From contig JABCZM010000009.1 of the NCBI GenBank assembly GCA_013289705.1, forward strand, positions 1 through 52,121: 52,121 nucleotides of DNA, read 5' to 3'. Below are positions 22,803 through 31,390 of the stretch, in pieces; the first letter of the stretch is position 1, and every line of letters begins with the position of its first letter. Below the pieces are notes generated by a model. The model was not told the DNA's origin and ran no database searches. It saw only the letters and a list, made by a program, of their open reading frames with translations. This DNA comes from Candidatus Saccharimonadota bacterium (GTDB taxonomy: Bacteria > Patescibacteriota > Saccharimonadia > Saccharimonadales > UBA4665). Both the position numbers and the translations under genes were made by a program.

Positions 22803-23678
22803 ATGCCTGTAATTGAAATCAAAGACGTCAGCAAGCTGTATGGCTTCGGTGATGCGACAACCCTAGCACTCGACGAAGTTGATCTTGTTATTGAAGAAGG
22901 CGAATTCGTGGCAATTATGGGTCCGAGCGGTTGTGGCAAGAGTACGCTCATGAACCTGATCGGCCTACTCGATCGGCCAACACACGGTGATTATCACCTA
23001 AACGGTCGTAAAGTTTCGCGGCTGCGTCCAAATCATGCGGCAAAAATCCGTCGTGATACGATTGGCTTTATTTTTCAATCTTTCAATCTGTTGCCCAAGC
23101 TCACGGCGCTGGAAAATGTTGCCTTGCCGTTGACGTATAAAAACATATCGCTCACCAAGCGTCTAAAAATGGCTAGTAATATCCTGGAACGAGTCGGCAT
23201 GAAAGATCGTGAATATTACTTGCCGTCACAACTCAGTGGTGGCCAGGTACAATGTGCAGCCATCGCGCGAGCGCTGGTAAATAATCCAAAACTAATTATC
23301 GCCGATGAACCAACGGGTAATTTGGACAGTACTGGTTCACGACTCGTCATGGAACTTTTGAGCGAAGTGCACCGCATGGGTAACACGATCTTGTTTGTGA
23401 CCCATAATCCAGAATTAACCCGCTATGCCACGCGGGTAGTCTATATGCACGACGGTACGATTGTTCAGGATGAGCAGACGGCGATTGGTCAGGTAGCTTC
23501 CACTGCCAAGAAAGCCTTGTACAAAACGGCGCCAACCAGCGAAGAAGATGATTTGGCTGGTGTGTCGGCGTTGATGAAGGCTGTCCCTTCTACCCCTTCC
23601 AAAAGGACATCAAAGCCTACTGCAAAAAAGAATCGTAAGCCCAACAAAACTACAAAGAAAGCAAAGGCAAAACGCTGA
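22803..23678 (+). CDS. ABC transporter ATP-binding protein (MacB/LolD type)
   Basis: 291 residues. Walker A MGPSGCGKST (about 38-47), Q-loop FIFQSFNLLP, signature LSGGQVQ, Walker B LIIADEPTGNLDS and the H-loop VTHNPE place it with the MacB/LolD/FtsE exporters. The usual QRVAIARAL after the signature is QCAAIARAL here, which replaces a highly conserved Arg. After the ATPase core (about 225 residues) there is an extra Lys/Pro/Thr-rich tail ending in a run of basic residues. Its stop overlaps the permease start (TGATG). Confidence 0.96.
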   Translation: MPVIEIKDVSKLYGFGDATTLALDEVDLVIEEGEFVAIMGPSGCGKSTLMNLIGLLDRPTHGDYHLNGRKVSRLRPNHAAKIRRDTIGFIFQSFNLLPKLTALENVALPLTYKNISLTKRLKMASNILERVGMKDREYYLPSQLSGGQVQCAAIARALVNNPKLIIADEPTGNLDSTGSRLVMELLSEVHRMGNTILFVTHNPELTRYATRVVYMHDGTIVQDEQTAIGQVASTAKKALYKTAPTSEEDDLAGVSALMKAVPSTPSKRTSKPTAKKNRKPNKTTKKAKAKR

Positions 23679-24904
23679 TGAAAACCTTGTCACGTGGTAA
23701 CTTCAAAGCCGCCTGGAAATCTGTCCGTCGTAATCGTGGCCGAAGTTTCTTGACGATGCTTGGCATTATTATTGGCGTTGCATCGGTTGTGAGTGTGGTG
23801 AGTATTGGCGAAGGCGTCAAGCGTCAAGTTACCATGCAAATTAACCACGTTGGCAGTGACCTTATTACGGTGCGGGCTGGCCAGTTATCGACATCAGCTA
23901 ATGGTCGGCTAAGCGTGCTATCTGGAGTCCATGTCAGCGGTAGTTTGTCCGACAAAGATCTTTCGTCGGTGCGCCAAACGGCAACGGGTGCAACCGTTGT
24001 GCCGTTGGCCGTTGTGGGTGGTGCCGTTACGGGCGAACATGGTGCGTATCAGGATGGGCCGGTTATTGCGACGTCTACAAACTTGCCTAGCGTACTGAAT
24101 CAGAGCACTGCCTTTGGCACGTTCTTTACGGGCGATGACGACCAGAATAACGTTGCTGTTTTGGGGGCTCAGGCTGCTCGGCGAATGTTTGATGAAGAAG
24201 TCCCGCTGGGTCACACGTTTGGTTTTCGTGGCAAAGAATTCATGGTTCGCGGAGTACTTAATGACTTCACAACCACACCACTGTCCACTGATGTTGATTT
24301 TAATAACGCCATCTATATTCCCTATGCTATGGGTCAGCAGCTGACTGATAACAGCACGTTACCGTACGAGATTTTAGTGAAACCAGCAGATGCGAGCAAA
24401 GCCGACAAAACAGTTGATGCTATCCGTTCTGGTCTGCTTAAAAACCATGGTGACAGCAGTGATTTCTCCGTACTAAAGCAGAGCCAGACGCAAGCAACCA
24501 CCGACGGTGTACTGAGCTTGCTCACGGAGTTGATTGCTGGGGCAGCGGCTATTTCACTGTTGGTGGGCGGCATTGGTATTATGAATATTACGCTCGTGTC
24601 GGTAACGGAGCGTATGCACGAAGTCGGCATTCGTAAGGCCGTTGGTGCCACGAATCGTCAGATTTTGAATGAATTTATGGCCGAAGCAGTCGTTTTGAGT
24701 GTTGGTGGTGGGGTGATTGGCATAATCATAGCGGGAATTATTGACGTTGTGCTGCGACTTACGACAACGCTTGCACCGGTTATGCAATGGCAAGCGGTTG
24801 TTATTGCGGCTGGCATATCAATTTTGATTGGTGTTGTCTTTGGCTCTGCTCCGGCGCTTAAGGCTGCCCGCAAGGATCCGATTACTGCGCTTCGCGGTGA
24901 GTAG
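23678..24904 (+). CDS. ABC transporter permease (MacB/FtsX type)
   Basis: 408 residues. First membrane helix about 25-45 within FLTMLGIIIGVASVVSVVSIG, a large extracytoplasmic MacB-like domain (about 50-270), then three helices: AAAISLLVGGIGIMNITLVSV, VLSVGGGVIGIIIAGIIDVV and VVIAAGISILIGVVFGSAP. The loop RMHEVGIRKAVGAT and C-terminal PALKAARKDPITALRGE are family hallmarks. Such pairs expel peptides, lipids or antibiotics, or transmit mechanical signals. No membrane-fusion (MacA-like) gene is adjacent, as in other monoderm systems. Substrate unknown. Confidence 0.96.
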   Translation: MKTLSRGNFKAAWKSVRRNRGRSFLTMLGIIIGVASVVSVVSIGEGVKRQVTMQINHVGSDLITVRAGQLSTSANGRLSVLSGVHVSGSLSDKDLSSVRQTATGATVVPLAVVGGAVTGEHGAYQDGPVIATSTNLPSVLNQSTAFGTFFTGDDDQNNVAVLGAQAARRMFDEEVPLGHTFGFRGKEFMVRGVLNDFTTTPLSTDVDFNNAIYIPYAMGQQLTDNSTLPYEILVKPADASKADKTVDAIRSGLLKNHGDSSDFSVLKQSQTQATTDGVLSLLTELIAGAAAISLLVGGIGIMNITLVSVTERMHEVGIRKAVGATNRQILNEFMAEAVVLSVGGGVIGIIIAGIIDVVLRLTTTLAPVMQWQAVVIAAGISILIGVVFGSAPALKAARKDPITALRGE

Positions 24905-24958
24905 GTAGGTGCTTGGACGCTCAACTCCAAATCTCACTTTCGGTAGCACACTATAGTT

Positions 24959-26332
24959 CTAAAACAAAGATATAATCGCGGCAATGCTGGCGACTGTCAT
25001 GATGGCGGTCACGGCCCAGCCAATGATGGTCACGTAGCGTTTATTCACCCAGTGGCCCATGACTTTTTTGTTGCTACTAATAAGTACAATCAATGCCAGA
25101 ACAATCGGTGCAACAACCGCATTTCCGACAGCCGCGTAGATTAAGGCTTTGATAGGATCAAGGCCAATGAAGTTAATGCCAAGCCCAACCATCATTGAAA
25201 TAATAATAATGCCGTAAAAGGCGTAGGCTTGTTTGAGGTTGCGGTATAAGCCTTCTTTCCAGCGTAGGCTTTCGGCAAAGGCATAAGAGCTTGAACCGGC
25301 AAGTACGGGGATTGCTAACATGCCAGTGCCAATAATGCCGATCGAGAACAAGAAGTAGGTTGCATTGCCGGCAAACGGTCGGAGTGCCTCGGCGGCTTGG
25401 GCGGTGGTTTGGATATTTGTAATACCGTGTGAGAACAAAATGCCGCCACAAGCTGCGATGATAAAGAACATCACTAGGTTTGATAGCAACATGCCGGACC
25501 AGACATCAATACGCATGCTTCGAATGTCTTCTTTTGACGTTGCCGCACCGCGCTGTCGAACGGTGGTTTTACCTTGCAAAATCTGCTCTTCGACTTCTTG
25601 TGAGGTCTGCCAGAAAAATAAATATGGTGATATGGTTGTGCCCAAGATTGCTGCCACGAGCAGTAATTCTTCTTTATTAAATGACAGATGTGGCACAACG
25701 GCTTGATGTAGCACATTCCCCCAGTTAAGGTGTGCCAGCAGTGCCGAAAATACATACGCCAGCAGCACCATTGCGAGCCATTTTAGGTATTTAGCATAGC
25801 GTACGTATGGCGTAAAAATCTGTAGCAACAAACTAAGTGCCGCAAAACCAACCACGACCAATCCAAAGTTAAGCCGTGGGTTTAGTAGCTGTATGCCTTT
25901 GGCCATTGCGCCCAAGTCGGCACCGATGTTAAAGGTGTTGGCGGTAAACAAGAGCAGCGTACAGACTTGTAACACACGCTTTGAAAAATGAATCCTAATG
26001 TTGCCGGCTAATCCTCTACCCGTCACCAGCCCAATGCGGGCGCACATTTCCTGCACGACTGCCATGAGCGGAAAAGTTAGCGGTGCGAGCCATAAGAATT
26101 TAAAGCCAAATTGTGCACCAGTTTGCGAGTAGGTAGCAATACCTGATGGATCGTCGTCACTTGCTCCAGTGGTCAAGCCTGGCCCAAGCATGTTCCAATA
26201 ATCTTTACCCTTTTTAACCATCTCATTGCCAGGCAACGCGGCGCCAACGCTTTGCATGGTTACGATGGTGCGGTCCAAAAACTCTGCAGGAGCTTCGACG
26301 CCTTTTTTTAGTAATTTGTCACGATTTTTCAT
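24959..26332 (-). CDS. Nramp-related divalent-metal transporter with altered metal site
   Basis: 457 residues from ATG 26332, about 11 membrane helices. Classic Nramp transporters bind Mn2+/Fe2+ through Asp and Asn in the helix-1 motif DPGN and Met in helix 6 (MPH). Here helix 1 reads DPSGIATYSQTGAQFG (Asp61 kept, Asn lost) and the helix-6 position reads LGTTISPYLFFWQ (no Met or His). This points to the Nramp-related branch, some members of which carry Mg2+ rather than transition metals. In-frame ATG 26377 would require a start upstream of the only good -10 box, so 26332 with GGGAAG upstream is preferred. The VKOR gene lies 66 bp upstream of this start on the same strand. Confidence 0.88.
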   Translation of the reverse strand: MKNRDKLLKKGVEAPAEFLDRTIVTMQSVGAALPGNEMVKKGKDYWNMLGPGLTTGASDDDPSGIATYSQTGAQFGFKFLWLAPLTFPLMAVVQEMCARIGLVTGRGLAGNIRIHFSKRVLQVCTLLLFTANTFNIGADLGAMAKGIQLLNPRLNFGLVVVGFAALSLLLQIFTPYVRYAKYLKWLAMVLLAYVFSALLAHLNWGNVLHQAVVPHLSFNKEELLLVAAILGTTISPYLFFWQTSQEVEEQILQGKTTVRQRGAATSKEDIRSMRIDVWSGMLLSNLVMFFIIAACGGILFSHGITNIQTTAQAAEALRPFAGNATYFLFSIGIIGTGMLAIPVLAGSSSYAFAESLRWKEGLYRNLKQAYAFYGIIIISMMVGLGINFIGLDPIKALIYAAVGNAVVAPIVLALIVLISSNKKVMGHWVNKRYVTIIGWAVTAIMTVASIAAIISLF

Positions 26333-26352
26333 ATTTGACTTACGCTTCCCTG

Positions 26353-26358
26353 ATTGTA
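26353..26358 (-). promoter_or_regulatory. Extended -10 box before the Nramp-related gene
   Basis: TG-G-TACAAT on the minus strand, 20 bp before ATG 26332. It gives a leader of about 13 nt. Confidence 0.4.
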
Positions 26359-26398
26359 CCAGATCACCGAAAAACAAAGAACAGGAAGATCACGGCAT

Positions 26399-27010
26399 TT
26401 AAAATAAATGTGAGCCGAAGTAGTACCAGAAGTGATTGAAAATCAGGAAGATGATAATCAAGTACACGAGCACAAGGATATCGAGATGATGATTGCGTAA
26501 AAACTTGCCAAAAGCTTGCCATCGCCTGCCGCCAGGCAGCTTGATTGCACCAGTTTGAAGGTTATAGAGTGTCGTGTACCAGAATGTGAATATGGTGACA
26601 ATGTCGACAGTGAGGCAGTATGGGCACAGGGCGTGAATTTGGTAAATACTTTCGTACAACAGCCAGCCCAAGAATATTAGAGCCAGTGTTAAGCCAACCT
26701 GCAGCCCGATCCAGAACCAGCGTTTAAATTTGGCCCCAGCAAGCATGCCTGCACCAATAGTAAGCAAGATCCCAAAGCCAACCAGCCCGATCCACGGATT
26801 TGGAAAGCCGAATGCCGATCCTTGCCATGATTTCATAACGCTGCCGCAGCTAATAATTGGGTTTAGATTGCACGATGGCTGGTAGCCTGCATTTTCCAAT
26901 AACTTCAGCTTTTCGTAGCTGATAATGAATGAGCAGATAGTGCCAACGATGCCGGTCAGGATAAGCAAATACGGCAGTACTTTTTCTAGAGTTAGCTTGC
27001 GTTTTGTCAT
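26399..27010 (-). CDS. VKOR-family disulfide-bond oxidoreductase
   Basis: 203 residues with four or five membrane helices. The active-site CxxC is CPYC in IHALCPYCLTVDIV. The loop cysteine pair is Cys-Asn-Leu-Asn-Pro-Ile-Ile-Ser-Cys in the first extracytoplasmic loop, followed by the conserved GSAFGFPNPWIGL. VKOR recycles a DsbA-like thiol oxidase using quinone as acceptor, so exported proteins gain disulfides. There is no fused thioredoxin domain and no DsbA-like gene nearby. The MarP-like protein encoded upstream has two outer cysteines that could be a client. The promoter is an extended -10 with leaderless spacing. Confidence 0.93.
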   Translation of the reverse strand: MTKRKLTLEKVLPYLLILTGIVGTICSFIISYEKLKLLENAGYQPSCNLNPIISCGSVMKSWQGSAFGFPNPWIGLVGFGILLTIGAGMLAGAKFKRWFWIGLQVGLTLALIFLGWLLYESIYQIHALCPYCLTVDIVTIFTFWYTTLYNLQTGAIKLPGGRRWQAFGKFLRNHHLDILVLVYLIIIFLIFNHFWYYFGSHLF

Positions 27011-27019
27011 GTGGCCATC

Positions 27020-27025
27020 ATTATA
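27020..27025 (-). promoter_or_regulatory. Extended -10 box, leaderless promoter of the VKOR gene
   Basis: TG-C-TATAAT on the minus strand, 9 bp before ATG 27010. Confidence 0.6.
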
Positions 27026-27042
27026 GCATTTGATACTGAGAA

Positions 27043-28212
27043 TTATTCGGCGCAGCTGCCGGTACTGACGCTATGATTCTTGGTTTGGGCTTGATGGATT
27101 TCGCTCAGCACTTGCCCGGTATTTAATGCATAGCCAACGTGGTTATAGGTGGTTGATTCTGCAAATACCACGCCAAACACCGAGCCGTCCTGGCCAATCA
27201 ATGGCCCGCCTGAGTTTCCGGGGATAATATCGGCCTCTACCTCGTAGATATCGCGTGTGATGTCACCTTGGTTATAAATATTGCGTCCAGTTGCCGTAAA
27301 TTCATCTAGTACAGCTGCGACGTTGGCTGTAAAGTCACCACCGCCAGGATAGCCAAGTACGGCGCCTGGTGTGCCGCGCGTGATCTTGCTATCATTGATT
27401 GGTAATGGTTTGCCTGCAAGATGATTAACCCGCAGCACGGCAAAGTCTAGGTTTGGGTCGAACCAAATTGGTGTTGCACTGTGCGTACCGTTGGTATCGA
27501 GTACGTAGGGTGATTGTATGCCAGCCACCACGTGCGCGTTGGTGGCGATCAGATTGGTGCCTACAACAAAACCAGAGCCTTCGACAATGCCGCCACAACC
27601 CTGCCCTTCAACTTTGACGACAGAAACCTGGTCTTTCTGGACGGCGGCTTGCATATCGCCCAAATTGGGCAATGGGACGTTACTCTCTGGGCTTGGTTCA
27701 TTGCCTGTGAACACTTGTGGAAAGCCATTTGGGTCAATTAAGTGACTGAGGCTGGCCACGATTGTTGGTGCTGGTGGCAACTTGCGAGACAGGTTTGCTA
27801 TAATCGCCGAACCTTTAATCGCCGACTGCAAACTGGCCGATGGAACCGATAAGGCAATCGAGGCACTGAGCCATACGCCAACCAAGACAGTCGCGAGCGC
27901 TAGCAACGAGCCAAGCACATTGTCTGCAGCGTTAATACGTTTTAACGTGAACTTCGTTTTGAGCACAATGCCAATGTATTCACCCACGGTGAGCAGTAGA
28001 AATGCACAACCCAAGGTAGTTAGCAGTGTGACGACGGACCGTGCAACAGGCGATTCTACTAAATGAACTGTGTGTGGTTCGAGCAAAGCACCAATAAACA
28101 GCCCGCCAAAAAAACCAAGGGTCGAAAGCAGCTGGCGTACAAAGCCAACTTCCCTGCCACGGAATACCGAACTAATCAGCAGTGCAACGATAATAATATC
28201 GATAAAATTCAT
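27043..28212 (-). CDS. MarP-like membrane serine protease (CvpA domain plus trypsin-like domain)
   Basis: 389 residues. N-terminal CvpA-like membrane domain with four helices (about 4-20, 28-45, 60-85 and 97-120), then an extracytoplasmic chymotrypsin-fold protease (about 190-375). The triad is His227 (ATNAHVV), Asp256 (NLDFAVLRV) and Ser334 (IPGNSGGPL). Cys206 and Cys387 match the positions of the regulatory disulfide known in mycobacterial MarP, which protects the cell against acid and oxidative stress by processing envelope proteins. A disulfide-forming VKOR is encoded next to it, which makes a functional link reasonable. A TAGGG just before the ATG is the only ribosome-binding candidate. 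Confidence 0.93.
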   Translation of the reverse strand: MNFIDIIIVALLISSVFRGREVGFVRQLLSTLGFFGGLFIGALLEPHTVHLVESPVARSVVTLLTTLGCAFLLLTVGEYIGIVLKTKFTLKRINAADNVLGSLLALATVLVGVWLSASIALSVPSASLQSAIKGSAIIANLSRKLPPAPTIVASLSHLIDPNGFPQVFTGNEPSPESNVPLPNLGDMQAAVQKDQVSVVKVEGQGCGGIVEGSGFVVGTNLIATNAHVVAGIQSPYVLDTNGTHSATPIWFDPNLDFAVLRVNHLAGKPLPINDSKITRGTPGAVLGYPGGGDFTANVAAVLDEFTATGRNIYNQGDITRDIYEVEADIIPGNSGGPLIGQDGSVFGVVFAESTTYNHVGYALNTGQVLSEIHQAQTKNHSVSTGSCAE

Positions 28213-28287
28213 ACCCTACCATTTTCTCACAGTTTCTAGGAGATGTAACTGAAACAAATCATCTGGCTGCAGCTAAAGAGAAAATTC

Positions 28288-29223
28288 CTAAAAGTGTCCG
28301 CGGTAGATTCCTAATAGGAACATAAAAACGCCAATGGTAATACAGTACATACCAAATGGTCGTAAGCTGCGTGTACGGAAATACTTGTCCAGGTAGCGCA
28401 CCGTAAGATATGCCGAAATGCCCGCAACAACGCCGCCCGCGAGTACTTGCCCACGAATGCCCGCACCGTTACTGCCAATAAAATCGTGCAGCTTGTACAG
28501 GCCTGCCAACAAAATAATTGGCGTTGCCAGCAAAAACGAAAATCGTGCGGCATCTTCGTGGTCCAGGCCGCTACGCAGCCCGGCAATCATGGTAATACCG
28601 GAGCGTGATATGCCAGCAAATAAAGCGCCAATCTGCACCACGCCAATTACTAAAGCTTTTCCAAAACTTAGGTGATCGCTTACCATGCGGCTGGTCTTGC
28701 CGATGGCTAATTCATCCACGTTGTCGCCAGTAGTTGCTGCTTGTTTGCGATTGCGTGGGCGACTAATCTGCCCTTTCTTTACCAGTTTGTCGCCCTTGAG
28801 CAGGATGATACCGTTTATTGTAATGAAGATGATCGCAAAAATCGGTTTGGCAAACTGGGTGCGCAAGACATGTTCAAAAATCAGTCCGAACAACCCGGCT
28901 GGAATAGTAGCGGTAACGAGTAGCCAAGCCAATTTTGCGTCGTTGTCGCCATCAACTTTTTTGGTGCGCAAACTACGGAAGAAGCCTTTGATAATTCTGA
29001 TCCACTGCTGCCGATAAAAAATAAGCAGCGCAATTGCCGTAGCCAAGTGCAAGATAACCAAAAATGATAAAAAGCCTGATTCTTTAGCCGTTTCTTGCTT
29101 GAGCAGATTGTTCCAGCCGAATAAGTTTGCGATCAATACCGAGTGCCCTAGGCTCGAAATCGGGAACAGTTCGGTCACGCCCTGGACGAGTCCCAAAACA
29201 ATTGCTTGGAGAAATGTAATCAT
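28288..29223 (-). CDS. uppP: Undecaprenyl-diphosphatase UppP (BacA)
   Basis: 311 residues, somewhat longer than the usual 265-280 because of an inserted cytoplasmic loop (about 140-175, basic and asparagine/threonine-containing). The two active-site segments are clear: GVTELFPISSLGHSVL near the N-terminus and FAGISRSGITMIAGL in the middle. It removes a phosphate from undecaprenyl diphosphate so that the lipid carrier can be reused for cell-wall synthesis, and confers bacitracin tolerance. It is the last gene of pgl-zwf-uppP, starting 6 bp after zwf. Confidence 0.95.
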   Translation of the reverse strand: MITFLQAIVLGLVQGVTELFPISSLGHSVLIANLFGWNNLLKQETAKESGFLSFLVILHLATAIALLIFYRQQWIRIIKGFFRSLRTKKVDGDNDAKLAWLLVTATIPAGLFGLIFEHVLRTQFAKPIFAIIFITINGIILLKGDKLVKKGQISRPRNRKQAATTGDNVDELAIGKTSRMVSDHLSFGKALVIGVVQIGALFAGISRSGITMIAGLRSGLDHEDAARFSFLLATPIILLAGLYKLHDFIGSNGAGIRGQVLAGGVVAGISAYLTVRYLDKYFRTRSLRPFGMYCITIGVFMFLLGIYRGHF

Positions 29224-29229
29224 GTCGGC

Positions 29230-30636
29230 TTATTGTACCAAAGCTTCATCATTTGGCCCAGCTGAACCGCTGGCATAGGTGGCAATACCTTCGTTTGTAT
29301 CGCGCCAGGCCTGAATAATCGGCTCAATAATGCGCCATGATGCTAAGACCTCACGGCTGCTACTAAATAGCGTGCGATCGCCCTTAACGGCATCAACCAG
29401 GACGCGTTCGTAGGCATCGGGATGAGTGCTGTCGCCGCCAAAAGTTTGCTTGTAGCTAAAGTCCATGGCTGCATCGGCGACTTCGTCATCGAAGCCAGGT
29501 TTTTTGACCCGCAGCTGCACGTGAATGCCTTCGTTGGGATGAATCCGAAACGTCAGTACGTTCGCGATCTTGTCGGCCGGGCTGGTAAATGTGAGCGTGA
29601 TTTCGGTGTGCTTTTCCTGTAGCGCTTTGCCTGTGGTGATGCTGAGTGCTACGTTACGCCAACGCTCAGTATCTATGCGCAGGTTAATGCGCGCGTAAGT
29701 TTCGGTGGTTGAATCGGGATTGCCAACTTCTTGTTTGTAGGTATCGTACTGGCCGCGGATTGCTTCTGCGGGGTCTGCTGGCACGACGGCTTCTAGTAAG
29801 GCTTGGCGAGCGGCATGGATGCTGTCATTATCGAGTTCGCTAGGCAAATCCATAGTGGTAACGGCCAGTAATTGCAGTAGATGGCTTTGTATCAAATCGC
29901 GTAGCGCGCCGACGCCCTCGTAAAAATTAACACGATTTTCGATGCCGATTTTCTCGCTGGCTATAATGTCGATGCTGGCAATGTGCTGATTGTTCCAGAT
30001 GTCGGCAAAAATCGGATTGTTATGGCGAAACGTCAAAATGTTCTGGACGGTTTCTTTTGCAAGGTAGTGATCGATGCGGAAGACTTGTTCTTCGGCAAAA
30101 ACCTCGTTGGTTTCTTTGATTAATGTCTCGGCTGACGCCAGGTCATAGCCAAAAGGCTTTTCAACGAGCAAGCGAGTCTTTGCATTGCCGTGTTCGCAGC
30201 TGCCGTTAAGCCCTGCTTTGCCAAGGTTCTGGACGGTTGCCGCAAAGACTTTTGGCGGAATAGAAAGATAATAGAGGCGGTTCATGCACACGCCATGTGT
30301 TGCTTCAATGGCGTTTAAATGCTCGAGTAGTTTGGGATAATCATCGCTGTTGTTTGGATCGAACTGAAATAGTTGTGTTTTTGATATGATGCGCTTTAGC
30401 GCCACTGGGTCACAGATATTGTCGACTTCGTTGATGCATAATTCTACTTTGCCAAACAGTTCGTCGGCGGTCATGGCCTGACGCGTTAGGCCAACGATTT
30501 CGGTGTGCTCGTGGAGTAATCCATCCTTGAACAGGTGGTAGAGCGCTGGCAGTAAGTAGCGCTGCGATAAGTCGCCGGTGATGCCAAAGATCACAATAAT
30601 GCTTGGTTCAAGCGATGGTTTCACGGTGTCTTCCAT
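29230..30636 (-). CDS. zwf: Glucose-6-phosphate 1-dehydrogenase
   Basis: 468 residues. N-terminal nucleotide-binding motif VIFGITGDLSQRYLLPALY, lysine of the LVEKPFGYDL strand, and the active-site signature RIDHYLAKETVQNIL with catalytic His. The large C-terminal domain has the usual SYKQTFGG and DAYERVLVDAVKGDRTLF. It oxidises glucose 6-phosphate to 6-phosphogluconolactone and makes NADPH. It starts 3 bp after pgl, with a GGAG inside the end of pgl, so the two are co-translated. Confidence 0.98.
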   Translation of the reverse strand: MEDTVKPSLEPSIIVIFGITGDLSQRYLLPALYHLFKDGLLHEHTEIVGLTRQAMTADELFGKVELCINEVDNICDPVALKRIISKTQLFQFDPNNSDDYPKLLEHLNAIEATHGVCMNRLYYLSIPPKVFAATVQNLGKAGLNGSCEHGNAKTRLLVEKPFGYDLASAETLIKETNEVFAEEQVFRIDHYLAKETVQNILTFRHNNPIFADIWNNQHIASIDIIASEKIGIENRVNFYEGVGALRDLIQSHLLQLLAVTTMDLPSELDNDSIHAARQALLEAVVPADPAEAIRGQYDTYKQEVGNPDSTTETYARINLRIDTERWRNVALSITTGKALQEKHTEITLTFTSPADKIANVLTFRIHPNEGIHVQLRVKKPGFDDEVADAAMDFSYKQTFGGDSTHPDAYERVLVDAVKGDRTLFSSSREVLASWRIIEPIIQAWRDTNEGIATYASGSAGPNDEALVQ

Positions 30637-30639
30637 GAG

Positions 30640-31323
30640 CTACTTTTTCTCCGTTTTTTGGTCATTGAGTTGATTATTATAGAGGTAGACTTCGGGTAAT
30701 TCCTTGAGAAATTGAGCCGGTTGCTCGGCTAGCGGCAATATTTTATCACGAAGTTGGGTGAGCGTTGGCTTTTTTTCGTCACCAAATGCCATCACATAAG
30801 CTACTGAAACATGGCGGAGTGCATCAAACGTGAGTGTCACTCGTGTATAGGTAGGTGTTTTGTAGGCTGCAACCCAGCCGTTGGCGTCAACTGCTGGCGA
30901 ATGCGGTAAGATGCCCGCAATATGGCCGTCTGGGCCAATGCCAATTTGAGCGATAATAACATCAGCGTGTTCAAAGGCCCGCTGGCTGGCTTGCGCATAA
31001 CGCTCACGGGTTTCTTCTAGCGAAAAGCCTGGCGCAAGGGTCGGCACAAACACTGCTTCTTTGGTCTGAAAGCCGGCATCGAGCAATTGTTTGGCATTTG
31101 AATCGAGGTGCCCAACTGCACCGTAGCGCTCGTCGGTCAAGAAAATAGCCAAATTTTTCGTGTCGTCAACTGGCAATGCTTGCATAACCGCAGTGGAAAT
31201 AGCAATGTTCGAGCCACCAGATATCAGCCAGAGTACGTGTTTTCCCTGTTTTAACTCTGAAGCTAACCGCTTTTCTAGCTCCTTGGTTCCCTGTGTCGGA
31301 CTCGTTGTCTTAATAAACCGCAT
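30640..31323 (-). CDS. pgl: 6-phosphogluconolactonase
   Basis: 227 residues of the SOL/DevB type, related to glucosamine-6-phosphate isomerase. LWLISGGSNIAI (phosphate loop), LTDERYGAVGHLDSNAKQLL and IGIGPDGHIAGILPHSPAV are the defining motifs, the last with the catalytic His. It hydrolyses the lactone made by Zwf. First gene of pgl-zwf-uppP. The start is 7 bp after a perfect TATAAT, so the operon mRNA should be leaderless. Confidence 0.95.
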   Translation of the reverse strand: MRFIKTTSPTQGTKELEKRLASELKQGKHVLWLISGGSNIAISTAVMQALPVDDTKNLAIFLTDERYGAVGHLDSNAKQLLDAGFQTKEAVFVPTLAPGFSLEETRERYAQASQRAFEHADVIIAQIGIGPDGHIAGILPHSPAVDANGWVAAYKTPTYTRVTLTFDALRHVSVAYVMAFGDEKKPTLTQLRDKILPLAEQPAQFLKELPEVYLYNNQLNDQKTEKK

Positions 31324-31330
31324 TGGTCTT

Positions 31331-31336
31331 ATTATA
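31331..31336 (-). promoter_or_regulatory. -10 box, leaderless promoter of pgl-zwf-uppP
   Basis: Perfect TATAAT on the minus strand, 7 bp before ATG 31323. Confidence 0.6.
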
Positions 31337-31390
31337 GTACACTAGCCGACGATGAATGAACCGTCGATGATGCGTCGAATCTTGATGAGC

